64,000 nt of DNA from Bacillota bacterium (GTDB taxonomy: Bacteria; Bacillota; Clostridia; Lachnospirales; Lachnospiraceae): positions 1 through 64,000 of the forward strand of contig JAEYOY010000041.1 in assembly GCA_023411215.1 (NCBI GenBank), written 5' to 3'. Shown piece by piece: positions 9,329 through 18,285 of this stretch (position 1 is its first letter; the number at the start of each line of letters is the position of its first letter). The position numbers were made by a program, and so were the translations under genes. The notes below the pieces were generated by a model that had not been told where the DNA came from, ran no database searches, and saw only the letters and a list, made by a program, of their open reading frames with translations.

Positions 9329-10998
9329 CGTACTACCCCCTTTCTTATACGACTGGCAATCTCTTCTCCAGTAATTTGTCTACCGTCATATTTTAAAATA
9401 CTTTCCTGACATCGGATGCCGGTCTGTTCCCTTATAAGGTCCGCCAGCTGGCCGGTTGCATTCTGCTCTACATTAATAATCCTATTTACCTTTGATGATT
9501 TTTCATTCAGAAGCTTCTGTGGAAGCGGATAGATATCTCCAAAGAGTAAAGCACCGAACTTCTCTTCACCCTCCTTATTAAGCAACTCCACTGCGTCCAT
9601 GATCGGTCCGTAGGTAGATCCCCAGCCTACGATCAGGATATCACAGTCCTCGACTCCTACATATTCCGGCTCCAATAATTCAAGCTTTAAGCTCTCCAGC
9701 TTTCTCATTCGCTTATCCATCATCTGATTACGTACCGTGGCATCCTCCGTAATCCGTCCGAATTCATCATGCTCATCACTGTCGGCGGTAACGAAATTCC
9801 TGGTCTTACCCGGTATTAAACGAGGAGAGATACCACTTTCCGTATACCTGAAACGAAGATATTCTCCTTCGGGTACATCTTCTACCTCCAAGGGTTTGAT
9901 TACCTTCACCTTGGATAAATCATAAGGCTCCACACTGGCTGTAGAGTCTCCCAGATACTGATCACTTAGTAGAATTACCGGTATCTGATACCTCTCTGCA
10001 ATATCCAGAGCTCTCGCCGTCTGATAAAAGGCATCCGTATGGTTACGAAGTGCGATTACCATCCTTGGAAACTCTCCCTGGGAAGCAGAGATAACGAATT
10101 TTAGGTCACTTTGCTCCGTCCTCGTGGGAAGACCTGTTACCGGACCCGGCCTCTGTACATCCACTACTACCAGTGGAATTTCCGCCATACCGGACAATCC
10201 TAGGGCTTCCACCTTCAGAGAAAAGCCCCCGCCTGAGGTTCCTGTCATGGCCGGTGTTCCTGCATAGGAAGCTCCGATCGCCATATTAATTGCTGCTATT
10301 TCATCTTCTGCCTGTTCTACGACAATACCAGCTGCTTCACCTTTCGAAGCCAGATATTCCAGAATCGTTGTGGAGGGTGACATAGGATATGCACTATAAA
10401 AACGCAGCCCTGCTGCAATAGCGCCAAGTGCTAGAGCCTGATTACCGGATAGGATGATCTTCTCCTTATCCTTCTCACCAAAGGGAGTGATAAGACTCTC
10501 TACAAGCTCATGCCCTCTGGTTAACGCTTTCATATTAGGTTCTACAAATTGTTCTCTGACAAACTGTCTTAATACTTTATCTGCCTTGCCAAGATCTTCA
10601 CCAAAGAGCTTTAACAATGCACCCATGGCAATCATTCCGGCAAAACGCGGATTGCCTAATTCCTTACTGATAGCAACCATATTGATTGCTATCTTACGGG
10701 AATCCTCCACCGCATAGGAACTATCGCAAAGAATGAAGCCCTCAGGCTTCAGTTCCGGAAGATGCAGCTGTACGGTCTCTTCATTGAAAGCAACAATACC
10801 GTCTAGCTTTAGGCTGTGAGAATAGACTCTATCCTTACTAACTCGTAGCAAGGTAAAGTTATGCCCGCCTCTTACCCTAGACATGAAATCACGTACTGCA
10901 AATACATGATATCCTGAATTCGTAAAAAATTTCTGTAGGATGGCAACCGTCGTTTCAACTCCCTGACCGGCTGCTCCACCGATTAATATATTATACAA
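9325..10998 (-). CDS. 2-oxoacid:ferredoxin oxidoreductase, fused gamma-alpha subunit
   Basis: 557 aa. N-terminal ~180 residues are the gamma domain (GGAAGQGVETT near residue 7; RGGHNFTLLR), fused to the alpha pyrimidine-binding domain (GNQALALGAIAAGLRFYSAYPMSPST, with EQAEDEIAAIN and GTSGGGFSL). This domain order is that of two-subunit KorAB/VorAB enzymes. RBS AAGGAGGG is at the right distance from ATG 10998. First gene of a two-gene operon with the beta subunit. A perfect Fur-type box lies 32-46 bases upstream, so iron control is likely. No ferredoxin-domain delta subunit is adjacent. Confidence 0.93.
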   Translation of the reverse strand: MYNILIGGAAGQGVETTVAILQKFFTNSGYHVFAVRDFMSRVRGGHNFTLLRVSKDRVYSHSLKLDGIVAFNEETVQLHLPELKPEGFILCDSSYAVEDSRKIAINMVAISKELGNPRFAGMIAMGALLKLFGEDLGKADKVLRQFVREQFVEPNMKALTRGHELVESLITPFGEKDKEKIILSGNQALALGAIAAGLRFYSAYPMSPSTTILEYLASKGEAAGIVVEQAEDEIAAINMAIGASYAGTPAMTGTSGGGFSLKVEALGLSGMAEIPLVVVDVQRPGPVTGLPTRTEQSDLKFVISASQGEFPRMVIALRNHTDAFYQTARALDIAERYQIPVILLSDQYLGDSTASVEPYDLSKVKVIKPLEVEDVPEGEYLRFRYTESGISPRLIPGKTRNFVTADSDEHDEFGRITEDATVRNQMMDKRMRKLESLKLELLEPEYVGVEDCDILIVGWGSTYGPIMDAVELLNKEGEEKFGALLFGDIYPLPQKLLNEKSSKVNRIINVEQNATGQLADLIREQTGIRCQESILKYDGRQITGEEIASRIRKGVVR

Positions 10999-11029
10999 GA
11001 GTATTCCCTCCTTAATAATGATTTGTTAT

Positions 11030-11044
11030 TGATAATGATTATCA
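11030..11044. promoter_or_regulatory. Fur-family operator (7-1-7 box) upstream of the oxidoreductase
   Basis: TGATAATGATTATCA is an exact match to the Bacillus-type 7-1-7 inverted repeat TGATAATNATTATCA bound by Fur (PerR and Zur boxes are related). It lies just upstream of the RBS of the minus-strand gamma-alpha gene, where binding would block transcription. Confidence 0.75.
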
Positions 11045-11251
11045 TAAACATTATACAATTTAATTTTATAAAATTCAATAGTATAATTCCTATTTTATAA
11101 ATTTTTTATACCTAAGTAGCAACTCATACATATTATATGTTGTTCGGTGGGTATTTCAGACGAACTATCCGTAAGATGCGTCATCCCAAATTTATCCTTG
11201 TTCACTTACCGGAGGGCTTTTTGTGTTATAGGACGAACTGTCCTAAAGCTG

Positions 11252-11302
11252 AAAAAGGCCACAAGTTTCTATCGTATTCATACACCGACAGAAGCTGTGG
11301 CC
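11252..11302 (-). terminator. Terminator of the CBM9-like gene
   Basis: On the minus strand GGCCACAGCTTCT pairs with (A)GAAACTTGTGGCC and is followed by TTTTT, downstream of the gene that ends at 11341. The rest of 10999-11340 shows only a short hairpin AGGAC-GTCCT and no credible gene. Confidence 0.65.
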
Positions 11303-11340
11303 AATAGATACCATATGCAGTTGGTTCGTAGAAGTCTTAA

Positions 11341-11949
11341 TTATGAATCAGCAATAATCGCACTTGCAAAAAATTCAGGCAGATGAAAGTTCGGCGTAGC
11401 ATTATCAATCGGCGCATAGCTGCCGAAGTGCTCCCTACCAGAGGTTTCACATATCTTATAGAAATTACAGGTGAAGCTATCCCCCTGCTGCAAAGGCCTG
11501 ATCTCATACATTGAGCAGATCAGCTCCATGGGTACCTTAAGGAGAACATGCCAATATGCTTCCTCTATCACAGCTTTACAGGTTGCTTTAACCAGTGTAA
11601 GAGTCGACAGACTTTTTCTCCTCTTTGCCGTTCCAAATTGACTCAAGATTGCACCATTGGCATTCATTTCAAAGTTAAGATAACGTTGTTCCTGTTGATC
11701 GGGTGCAAAATTCAGAAATGCTTCCAAAGCGCTGTCCCTATAAACAGGATCATCATCCACCACATAGCTTCGAAGGGGATTGCTCTCTATTGCGGTCATG
11801 GATATCACCAGACCATAGCCGTCCAGTAGTGCCATTTTACCGAAGGCCTTTGGCCCAGCATCCTCTGTCCACTTATAGTGGTCGATGTGAAAAACCTCGC
11901 ATTCCTCCAGCTGTTCTATTGTTTGTATTGTCCGTACCAGGTATGTCAT
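11341..11949 (-). CDS. Carbohydrate-binding family 9-like protein
   Basis: 202 aa, single domain, no signal peptide seen. The run NFEMNANGAILSQFG..., then SFTCNFYKICE...HFGSYAPI and FHLPEFFASAI matches the CBM9-like proteins of Bacteroidetes and Lachnospiraceae, where a bound sugar derivative is assumed; function in the cytoplasm is unknown. ATG 11949 (MTYLVRT) is chosen because GGAGG is 6-7 bases upstream; an ATG 13 codons earlier lacks an RBS. Stands alone with its own terminator. A carbohydrate role fits the neighbourhood but is not proven. Confidence 0.75.
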   Translation of the reverse strand: MTYLVRTIQTIEQLEECEVFHIDHYKWTEDAGPKAFGKMALLDGYGLVISMTAIESNPLRSYVVDDDPVYRDSALEAFLNFAPDQQEQRYLNFEMNANGAILSQFGTAKRRKSLSTLTLVKATCKAVIEEAYWHVLLKVPMELICSMYEIRPLQQGDSFTCNFYKICETSGREHFGSYAPIDNATPNFHLPEFFASAIIADS

Positions 11950-12250
11950 AATGCTCCTCCAATCGGTGAATATATGAATTATCGTCATTCAGATTCTCGT
12001 CCATATTCGCTCCGCAATTAATTACTGCGATTGCCTATTTATTTTACTGTAATATTCATCTCTTGTCATTATGATATATCAAAATAATACTGGAAAAGTT
12101 CATTTCTCACTGCTAAGAACTTCTTGATAGATGACACAATTACTGTTTTGTGTTTCCCAACAAACCAACTTTTGTACATCTCCATCTGATAGGCATATTT
12201 CCCGGCAGACTTCATATATTGCTATGAACTAACCTATGAGGTTACGGATT
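11950..12250. other. Intergenic region, no gene seen
   Basis: Divergent spacer between the CBM9-like and SIMPL genes. A weak inverted repeat AAGTTC...GAACTT (near 12097-12123) is the only structure noticed; no convincing promoter pair. Confidence 0.4.
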
Positions 12251-12886
12251 ATGGATCATGCTTCTACGAATCATACCATCGAACATAACACAATGATATT
12301 GAATGGAAACGGGCAGGTAAATGCTGTTCCAGACGAGGCTGTCCTTCGATTGGGCGTCCAGACAGAAGGAGAAAATCTTCAGACGATACAAGCAAACAAT
12401 GCAGAGCTGAGCCAAGCAGTACTACGGGCTCTGCGACAGCTTGGAATAGACAATATAAAGACATTTCAATACAATATCAACAAGGTTTATGATTTTGTCG
12501 ACGGCAAGCAGCTAGATAAGGGATATACTGTACGTAATATTTTCGAGATAAGAACCGATGATTTAAGCATCGTAGGAGCTGCAATTGATGATGCGGTAAA
12601 CAACGGTGCCAACATCGTAGATTTGATTCAATTTGAGGTATCGGATATAAGCCTTTATTACCTGCAGGCTTTGAATCTTGCTGTAGCTGACGCTTATGAA
12701 AAGGCGACCTCGATTGCTGATAACTTAGGAATTCATTTCTCTCCCTATCCGAGAAAAATCACTGAGAACAGCACCCCACAAATCCCCTTCCGGACAATTA
12801 ATATGAGAGAAGGCGCCTTTGCTACCCCGATTGAAGCCGGAACGAATCAGATTGAGGCTTCCGTAACCATTGAATTTACCTTTTAA
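12251..12886 (+). CDS. SIMPL-domain (DUF541) protein
   Basis: About 211 aa, almost entirely one SIMPL domain: GNGQVNAVPDEAVLRLGVQT at the N-terminus, DGKQLDKGYTVRN in the middle, ALNLAVADAYEKA then the final strand EASVTIEFTF. Related proteins are oxidative-stress-linked or signalling-complex partners with no known enzymatic activity. No signal peptide is visible, unlike many homologues. Start is uncertain: GAGG at 12238-12241 suits ATG 12251 (MDHAST), while ATG 12236 has no RBS. Monocistronic; shares a terminator with the convergent gene. Confidence 0.85.
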   Translation: MDHASTNHTIEHNTMILNGNGQVNAVPDEAVLRLGVQTEGENLQTIQANNAELSQAVLRALRQLGIDNIKTFQYNINKVYDFVDGKQLDKGYTVRNIFEIRTDDLSIVGAAIDDAVNNGANIVDLIQFEVSDISLYYLQALNLAVADAYEKATSIADNLGIHFSPYPRKITENSTPQIPFRTINMREGAFATPIEAGTNQIEASVTIEFTF

Positions 12887-12903
12887 GATTCACTTGTCAC
12901 GAA

Positions 12904-12955
12904 AAAGGATGTTGTAGAGCGGTTTTGTATAAAACCAGCTTTTACAACATCCTTT
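12904..12955. terminator. Bidirectional terminator
   Basis: AAAGGATGTTGTA (12904-12916) pairs perfectly with TACAACATCCTTT (12943-12955), with an inner GGTTTT-GTAT-AAAACC stem. Serves the SIMPL gene and the convergent CMD-family gene. Confidence 0.85.
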
Positions 12956-12982
12956 CATACTTTTAACTATCTAAAATAAAAT

Positions 12983-13321
12983 CTAATCCCGTTCCATTAC
13001 CTCACGTAATACCAATAATCCTCTCATCATCGTCGGAAATCCGGCGGTTGGTCCCACTAAGAGAATGGCATGTTCAATCTCCTCTTTTGTGCAACCACTC
13101 TTCATGGCTTTTAGGATATGGGTTCGAAGCGAATACTCATTCTTGCAATCCGTGGAAAGAGCTACTTTGATCAGCCACCTAGTCTTCTCATCCAGAGGAC
13201 CGCCTTTTTCATGTACCAGCTTACCATAATTCTGATAAGCTTCATAAATCTCACCATGATTTTCAATTAGATAATCCAGATTTTCTTCAATCCTCGGATA
13301 GTTCTTAATATTTTCATCCAT
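12983..13321 (-). CDS. Carboxymuconolactone decarboxylase (CMD) family protein
   Basis: 112 aa from ATG 13321 (MDENIKNYPR), preceded by AAGGCGG; an in-frame ATG 15 codons upstream gives a Lys/Arg-rich extension without family support. The core (LDEKTRWLIKVALSTDCKNEYSLRTHILKAMKSGCTKEEIEHAILL) is the all-helical AhpD/CMD fold. The CxxC peroxidase pair of AhpD is absent: only Cys in TDCKNE and SGCT remain, far apart, so an AhpD-like redox role is unlikely. Such stand-alone members are common in anaerobes and mostly uncharacterised. Confidence 0.87.
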   Translation of the reverse strand: MDENIKNYPRIEENLDYLIENHGEIYEAYQNYGKLVHEKGGPLDEKTRWLIKVALSTDCKNEYSLRTHILKAMKSGCTKEEIEHAILLVGPTAGFPTMMRGLLVLREVMERD

Positions 13322-13436
13322 ATACAGACACCGCCTTTTTTCTTTTATTCTTAACATAAATGACAAAGAAAAATCACATTACTGATATTATGATTGTAAT
13401 ACATATTTTACTATTTTTCTACAAGAAACTTTAGAA

Positions 13437-13670
13437 TCACCTCTTCTTATCCCAGATGCTTCTGCATTCTAATAATACCTTCTGCATACAGAAGCCGTTA
13501 CAACCACCCTGCTTCTTATAAGCACAACTACTGCAATCAGGTGAATTGGTATCTTTAGTCTGAATGCCGACGACTTTTCCACCTTCTACCTTCGTCTCTA
13601 TATAGCAGTTCTCTAAGGTACAAATCCTATGATCACAGTATCGTCAATAGATACAGCTATGTTCCTGCAT
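13437..13670 (-). pseudogene. Small cysteine-rich protein gene with one in-frame TGA (nonsense mutant or recoded)
   Basis: A 77-codon frame starts at ATG 13670, one base after the TGA stop of the CarD-like gene, and ends at TGA 13437. It is interrupted only by TGA at codon 9 (13644-13646). The product would begin MQEHSCIY-[TGA]-RYCDHRIC and contain nine cysteines (6, 12, 17, 22, 46, 49, 57, 61, 69), including SSCAYKKQGGCNGFC. The TGA falls in a CxxXxxC pattern where a tenth Cys would sit. No other start could rescue the downstream part. No convincing SECIS hairpin was found after the TGA, so simple nonsense is the default; selenocysteine is the alternative. Probably metal- or Fe-S-binding. 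Confidence 0.55.
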
Positions 13671-13671
13671 C

Positions 13672-14217
13672 TCATTTCGTTTCATATTCCCCATAACTTA
13701 ACACCTTCACAATTTCAAGATCCCTGACCTTATCAAACAAATAGTCCTTTATCTGATCTGCCGTAATACCAAGTGCTATGGATAGTTCGTCGTACAGATA
13801 CATTTCTGCAAGCTTAAAATACTTCTCATCGGTAGCAGATACTGACTTTCCTTCTGACTTTCGTTCTTCCTTACGCAAATATAAGGTCTTTATAATCTTA
13901 ATCCATTCCTCACAGCAATTAGATCTAATTGCTTTCTTGTAATATTCCTCACGGAATTTATCATTTGAGATCCACAACACATCAATGTTCGGTATCCGAT
14001 TAATCAATGCAAGCGCTTCTTCTCTGGTAAGGATTTTTCGCATGGTAACCTTTGTATTATCCACCGGGGTATATATCGTATGACCGGCGGTTCGCACCGG
14101 ATGCAGTATATAATATTTGCTGTTCTTATCAAATCCCGTCATAGGCGGCGTGGAAATATCAGCAATTTTGCATACTCCATTCTCTCCATATATGATATAA
14201 TCATTTATTTCAAACAT
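13672..14217 (-). CDS. CarD/CdnL/TRCF-type transcription regulator
   Basis: About 181 aa. Residues 1-60 form the RNA-polymerase-interacting Tudor-like domain of CarD and the TRCF RID (FEINDYIIYGENGVCKIADI, then YYILHPVR, TIYTPVDN); the rest is helical. ATG 14217 (MFEIND) is chosen because AGGAG is 7 bases upstream; ATG 14223 is too close. Likely acts on RNA polymerase at promoters. The Cys-rich ORF follows one base after the stop, so the two probably form an operon. Confidence 0.85.
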   Translation of the reverse strand: MFEINDYIIYGENGVCKIADISTPPMTGFDKNSKYYILHPVRTAGHTIYTPVDNTKVTMRKILTREEALALINRIPNIDVLWISNDKFREEYYKKAIRSNCCEEWIKIIKTLYLRKEERKSEGKSVSATDEKYFKLAEMYLYDELSIALGITADQIKDYLFDKVRDLEIVKVLSYGEYETK

Positions 14218-14575
14218 TTTCATTCTCCTATCAACCAAGGCAAACATCAGCCAGGTGGCGGAAATATATCCGTATGAGTAGTGCCATATTCTTATTTTAT
14301 CAGAAAACTCCTCATTTTGTAAGCAATTTTCAGCCTAAATACACATTTTTGTTAATTGTGTCCCATAGAATTGCCACAACCTCTGTGCAGAATCACAATA
14401 TATCCATAAAACGACACATATAACACAGTTCTCCTATCGATTCCTTCCTCAGTTATCCATAAAGCCGAGCGATTATGTGACTTTGAACAGAAATATATTT
14501 CAATGCAAGAAAGGCAATAGAATCGGATGAATGATTCTACTGCCTTTTTGTATCTTGTTTAAAACGATTAACCTA
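14218..14575. other. Intergenic region, no gene seen
   Basis: AT-rich spacer. Apart from the terminator at 14510-14547 nothing convincing was recognised on either strand. Confidence 0.4.
14510..14547. terminator. Terminator of the GH43 gene
   Basis: AAAGGCAATAGAATC pairs with GATTCTACTGCCTTTT (one mismatch); lies just beyond the stop at 14576 of the minus-strand GH43 gene. Confidence 0.75.
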
Positions 14576-16087
14576 TTATATATCCTCTGAATATCGAAAG
14601 CCCTTAAAGTCAGCATATCCCCCGGAGGCTTTGGTCGCATAGCAGTATAGCCCGATCCGATACCCCATAAAATGATCCAGGGTATATTTCATCTTTAAGG
14701 GTGTTCCGACGATGATCCATTCCTTATTATCGTAAGAATAATAGAATTTAGCCAAATCAATGTTGTCCGCAAAATCAAAGCATATTTTAAAATAAAGGGT
14801 ATCCTGAATGAGCTGAATACGTACTTCCTCCTGCTGCTCCTGTCCCGGAACGCCATTCTTTCTTACAATATATGATCTCCCCTCCAAGTCGACTTCGATA
14901 CCGATAAGGCCATAGTGGCTCTGTAAAGCGAGGAGACCCGAGCAGTCCCCCGGCTGTAACCCATTTGCACTTAATAACACACTCATACTGCAGGTCGGTC
15001 CCTTCGTTCTTTGAGTTAGGGTGTTGCGTGCCTGAAGTACATCATCTGTTAAATGTCCTGTTTTAAGCCTTAAATAACCGGAGCGTTCTGTAAAGCTCCA
15101 TAAGGATGAATCCGGATTATGATTCCATTGCCAGAAGTGTGACAGTTTATTCTCCGAGTGATCGAATTCATCGCTCCCATATAGTAGAGCTGCTTTCTCT
15201 GAAGAGTATGCCAACCTCAAGCTTGTCGGTGCTTTCCCGCCGATTCCCATCATCGGCCATGCATCCATCCAGGTTACGGGTACCAGATGTGGAATTCGTC
15301 CTACGGCACCATGGTCCTGGAACAATACAGCATACCAGTCCCCTGTAGGTGTATCAACCATAGCACCCTGTGCTACTCCGCAATTATGGTAGCCCATGTC
15401 ATCATCTAAAATCACTTTTCTTTCATACTCTCCAAGGAGTTCCTTTGAACGATAACAAACCTGTCTTCTTCTCTTATTTCCATCAAAGGGCCATTCTATA
15501 AATTGTAGATAATAGTAATCTCCGATCCTATATGCATGGCAACCCTCACAGCGAAGCATGATCTGTTCCGAAGGCGTCTTAAATAACAACTGGTGAATGC
15601 CGCCCTCCTTAACTCCGGAACCGTCCGGCTCCAGCTCTGTAATCATGATATCTCCACCATTATATATTATGTATAGATGTCCTTGATCAAAGAGTAAGGA
15701 GGAATCATGATAGATCCCATCCAATTCATGTCTCTTCCACTCACCACTCTCAATATCTTCACTGTAATAGATAAATGTCTTCTTTAAATCATTACAGTCA
15801 AAGCAAATATAGTACCTTCCATCATAGAAGCGTAAGCTTGCTGCCCACTGCCCGCTACCATATACATTCTGACCATTTTCCAATCGATATGCCGGATTAT
15901 CCTCAATGCTTTCATAGAGATAGGATACCGTCTCCCAATTCACCAAATCCTTGGATTTCATAATAGGACATCCTGGCATCATATGCATGGTTGTGGTAAC
16001 CATATAATAAGTATCACCCACCCGGATCACATCCGGGTCCGGATAATCCATCCACAATAACGGGTTGTGATATTCAAGTTGTTCCAT
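14576..16087 (-). CDS. Glycoside hydrolase family 43 (beta-xylosidase / alpha-arabinofuranosidase)
   Basis: 503 aa, no signal peptide, so it acts on imported oligosaccharides. Five-bladed propeller in residues 1-300 with catalytic base D17 (DYPDPD), pKa modulator around D128 (IYHDSS) and general acid E181 (LRCEGCHAYRI). A C-terminal beta-sandwich (about 320-500) of the GH43_C2 type carries a modified xylosidase-like ligand-binding region. Twenty-five bases separate it from the upstream HD-GYP gene on the same strand. Xylose versus arabinose specificity cannot be decided by eye. Confidence 0.9.
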   Translation of the reverse strand: MEQLEYHNPLLWMDYPDPDVIRVGDTYYMVTTTMHMMPGCPIMKSKDLVNWETVSYLYESIEDNPAYRLENGQNVYGSGQWAASLRFYDGRYYICFDCNDLKKTFIYYSEDIESGEWKRHELDGIYHDSSLLFDQGHLYIIYNGGDIMITELEPDGSGVKEGGIHQLLFKTPSEQIMLRCEGCHAYRIGDYYYLQFIEWPFDGNKRRRQVCYRSKELLGEYERKVILDDDMGYHNCGVAQGAMVDTPTGDWYAVLFQDHGAVGRIPHLVPVTWMDAWPMMGIGGKAPTSLRLAYSSEKAALLYGSDEFDHSENKLSHFWQWNHNPDSSLWSFTERSGYLRLKTGHLTDDVLQARNTLTQRTKGPTCSMSVLLSANGLQPGDCSGLLALQSHYGLIGIEVDLEGRSYIVRKNGVPGQEQQEEVRIQLIQDTLYFKICFDFADNIDLAKFYYSYDNKEWIIVGTPLKMKYTLDHFMGYRIGLYCYATKASGGYADFKGFRYSEDI

Positions 16088-16112
16088 TCTTTAAGGACCT
16101 CTTCTCTGCTTC

Positions 16113-18074
16113 TCAAGCTGATTTCTGTTCATAATGTAGATAATGATATAGCATCTCAATTTTGTCTCTATTCTTTATAAATAAATCAATGATTTCAGGG
16201 TCGAAATGTTTTCCTCTTCCTTCTATCAATATTGCGAAGGCAGTATTCAAATCATAGGCTTCCTTATATGGCCTTCTGCTGGTCAATGCATCAAAGACAT
16301 CGGCAACGGCTACAATTCGCGCACTCAGTGGTATCTCCTTCCCTTTCTTGCCGTAAGGGTAACCAGAACCGTCCCAACGTTCATGATGCCCCTCGGCAAT
16401 CTCAACCCCCATGCCAAACCAGCTCTTGCTCGTACTTCCCATATTCTTTTCCGCCATTTTTAATACCTCTGCTCCATATAATGCATGCAGTTTCATTTCC
16501 TCATACTCTTCCTTCGTCAGCTTTCCAGGCTTTAATAATATTTTATCGCTGATGCCCACCTTACCGATATCATGAAGGGGACTAAAGCGTTCCAGCATTT
16601 CAATAAATTCAAGAGTAACCTTTTCTGTGCTATTGCTATCATATAGAAGTTCACCGATGAGCTTCGTATAACTTTTCATTCGTATCAGATGCTCCCCGGT
16701 GTCTTCATCTCGAGCTTCGGCAAGCTTAGCGAGGGCCAGGGTGCTGCTATAAAGCATATCATTAATTACAATATTCTGATTAAAGCTGATTGCAACGCTG
16801 TTCACCAGGGTTTTAAGAAAGTTCAGGTGTCCGGTATGATATACATTTTTCCGGCTACTGGAGAAGAAAATCACGCCTACCGGACGACCCGATACCTTGA
16901 GCGGCAGCGTAATAGAGGCTCTGATCCCTGCATCCAGAAGCACCTTATTATATAGTTTCATCTCCCTACCTGCAGTGTACTCTTCCAAATCATTAATAAT
17001 TCTGGCCTCCCCTGTCTCTATTAATTTGCCCAGGCTTGTTTCATTGATATGACATCTCATCCCCTTAATATTACCTGGTAATCCGATAATAGTATCATCG
17101 GATACACCATAGGAGGCTTCCAGCACTTGATTATCCTCATTTATCAGTGCAATCCCTATATAATTATAAGGAATATAAGCAGAGAATGTAGTATTAATAA
17201 AATCTAGCGTTTCCGCAAAGGAGGAGTTATTGTTAATATTTTCAATCAGAGAAATTAGATTATCAATTTTATGAAACATCACATTAATCTCCCCTACGAT
17301 AGGGAGCATCGTTTTTTGTGTAAGATGCTTAACCTGCTCTGTTTCTGAAGCTAATCCTATGTCCGTAATTCCTTGGATTAATTGCTTATAGGGCTGCACC
17401 ACGAATTTGATGAGATTATATAATGCATAAATCAACACTGTAATTAATATGCCAAAGGTAATTAAAATATATTGTTCCATATTATTTGTTGTATGTAGGG
17501 AATTCTTGAGTATCTGATTCTGTAGGTCATCGCACAATTCCAGCAGCTTCATATTGTTCTCATTGATATAGATAGTAGCTTCCGCTGTCTGACTGCTTAA
17601 CTGATTCGTCCCTACCAATTCATTAATCGCTGTCTCAAATCCCTTCCAAAGAATATCGATCTGCGTTAGATTATGAGAATTATGAAGAATGGAATTCTTA
17701 ATATCAATGACATCCTCATCATTCATCATGTAACCGTTATGTATTGTCGTAAGAGCGTTAGAGAACTTCTTCTGAGAACTAGATAGGTTCTCTTTAGCCT
17801 CTTTTATTTTTTGATGGATGATCTCCTCCTGTTGATAAGTTTGATCAGTCTCTAATGACTGCATCAAAGCATACAAGCGGTTTGCATCCTTTGCAATCAG
17901 CTGTGTATACATACGTTGTGTTCCAAAGGCATTAATAATCATTTTATCTTCTTCTTCTTTATTTCCGGTCCGAATGACTAGATAAACAGATAATAATAAT
18001 ATTGTGAGAATCGTAATCACCACAATGTATATCATCTTTCTTATCTTCCTGAATGTTGGCGTGTTCCCTGACAT
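16113..18074 (-). CDS. Membrane HD-GYP domain protein with PilJ-like sensor and GAF (predicted c-di-GMP phosphodiesterase)
   Basis: 653 aa. Membrane helices near residues 11-33 and 200-222 enclose an extracytoplasmic helical sensor with a PilJ-like motif (NAFGTQRMYTQLIAKD). A GAF domain follows (about 285-435), then HD-GYP (about 440-650) with the signature residues: EHLIRM, SPLHDIGKVGISD, HALYGAEVL, EGHHERWDGSGYP and ARIVAVADVFDALTSRRPY. All metal ligands look intact, so hydrolysis of c-di-GMP is likely. RBS GGAGGAAA before ATG 18074. Directly upstream of the GH43 gene. Confidence 0.92.
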   Translation of the reverse strand: MSGNTPTFRKIRKMIYIVVITILTILLLSVYLVIRTGNKEEEDKMIINAFGTQRMYTQLIAKDANRLYALMQSLETDQTYQQEEIIHQKIKEAKENLSSSQKKFSNALTTIHNGYMMNDEDVIDIKNSILHNSHNLTQIDILWKGFETAINELVGTNQLSSQTAEATIYINENNMKLLELCDDLQNQILKNSLHTTNNMEQYILITFGILITVLIYALYNLIKFVVQPYKQLIQGITDIGLASETEQVKHLTQKTMLPIVGEINVMFHKIDNLISLIENINNNSSFAETLDFINTTFSAYIPYNYIGIALINEDNQVLEASYGVSDDTIIGLPGNIKGMRCHINETSLGKLIETGEARIINDLEEYTAGREMKLYNKVLLDAGIRASITLPLKVSGRPVGVIFFSSSRKNVYHTGHLNFLKTLVNSVAISFNQNIVINDMLYSSTLALAKLAEARDEDTGEHLIRMKSYTKLIGELLYDSNSTEKVTLEFIEMLERFSPLHDIGKVGISDKILLKPGKLTKEEYEEMKLHALYGAEVLKMAEKNMGSTSKSWFGMGVEIAEGHHERWDGSGYPYGKKGKEIPLSARIVAVADVFDALTSRRPYKEAYDLNTAFAILIEGRGKHFDPEIIDLFIKNRDKIEMLYHYLHYEQKSA

Positions 18075-18285
18075 TACTCAGTTTCCTCCTGCTATAAATA
18101 TTGAATCTATATGTTATACGATATTAAATAGCGCGAATTTTGTCAATCGATACGATTAATATTTTTAACCTTTTTATATATTCTCTCTTTCGTTTAAAAC
18201 ATGCTACAAATATATTCAAATACCCACATGGCTGACATTGAGTTAATTCATATTCTTCGTCCTATTTTAGCCGTTTCTACCTATA

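Noticed and set aside
11147..11386. 79-codon plus-strand ORF after the oxidoreductase region
   Set aside because: It runs through the terminator hairpin and the 3' end of the CBM9-like gene, lacks an RBS and has no protein-like pattern.
13600..13646. SECIS element after the in-frame UGA
   Set aside because: Only about three consecutive base pairs (AGG/CCU) could be formed at suitable distance; not convincing, so selenocysteine is only an alternative.
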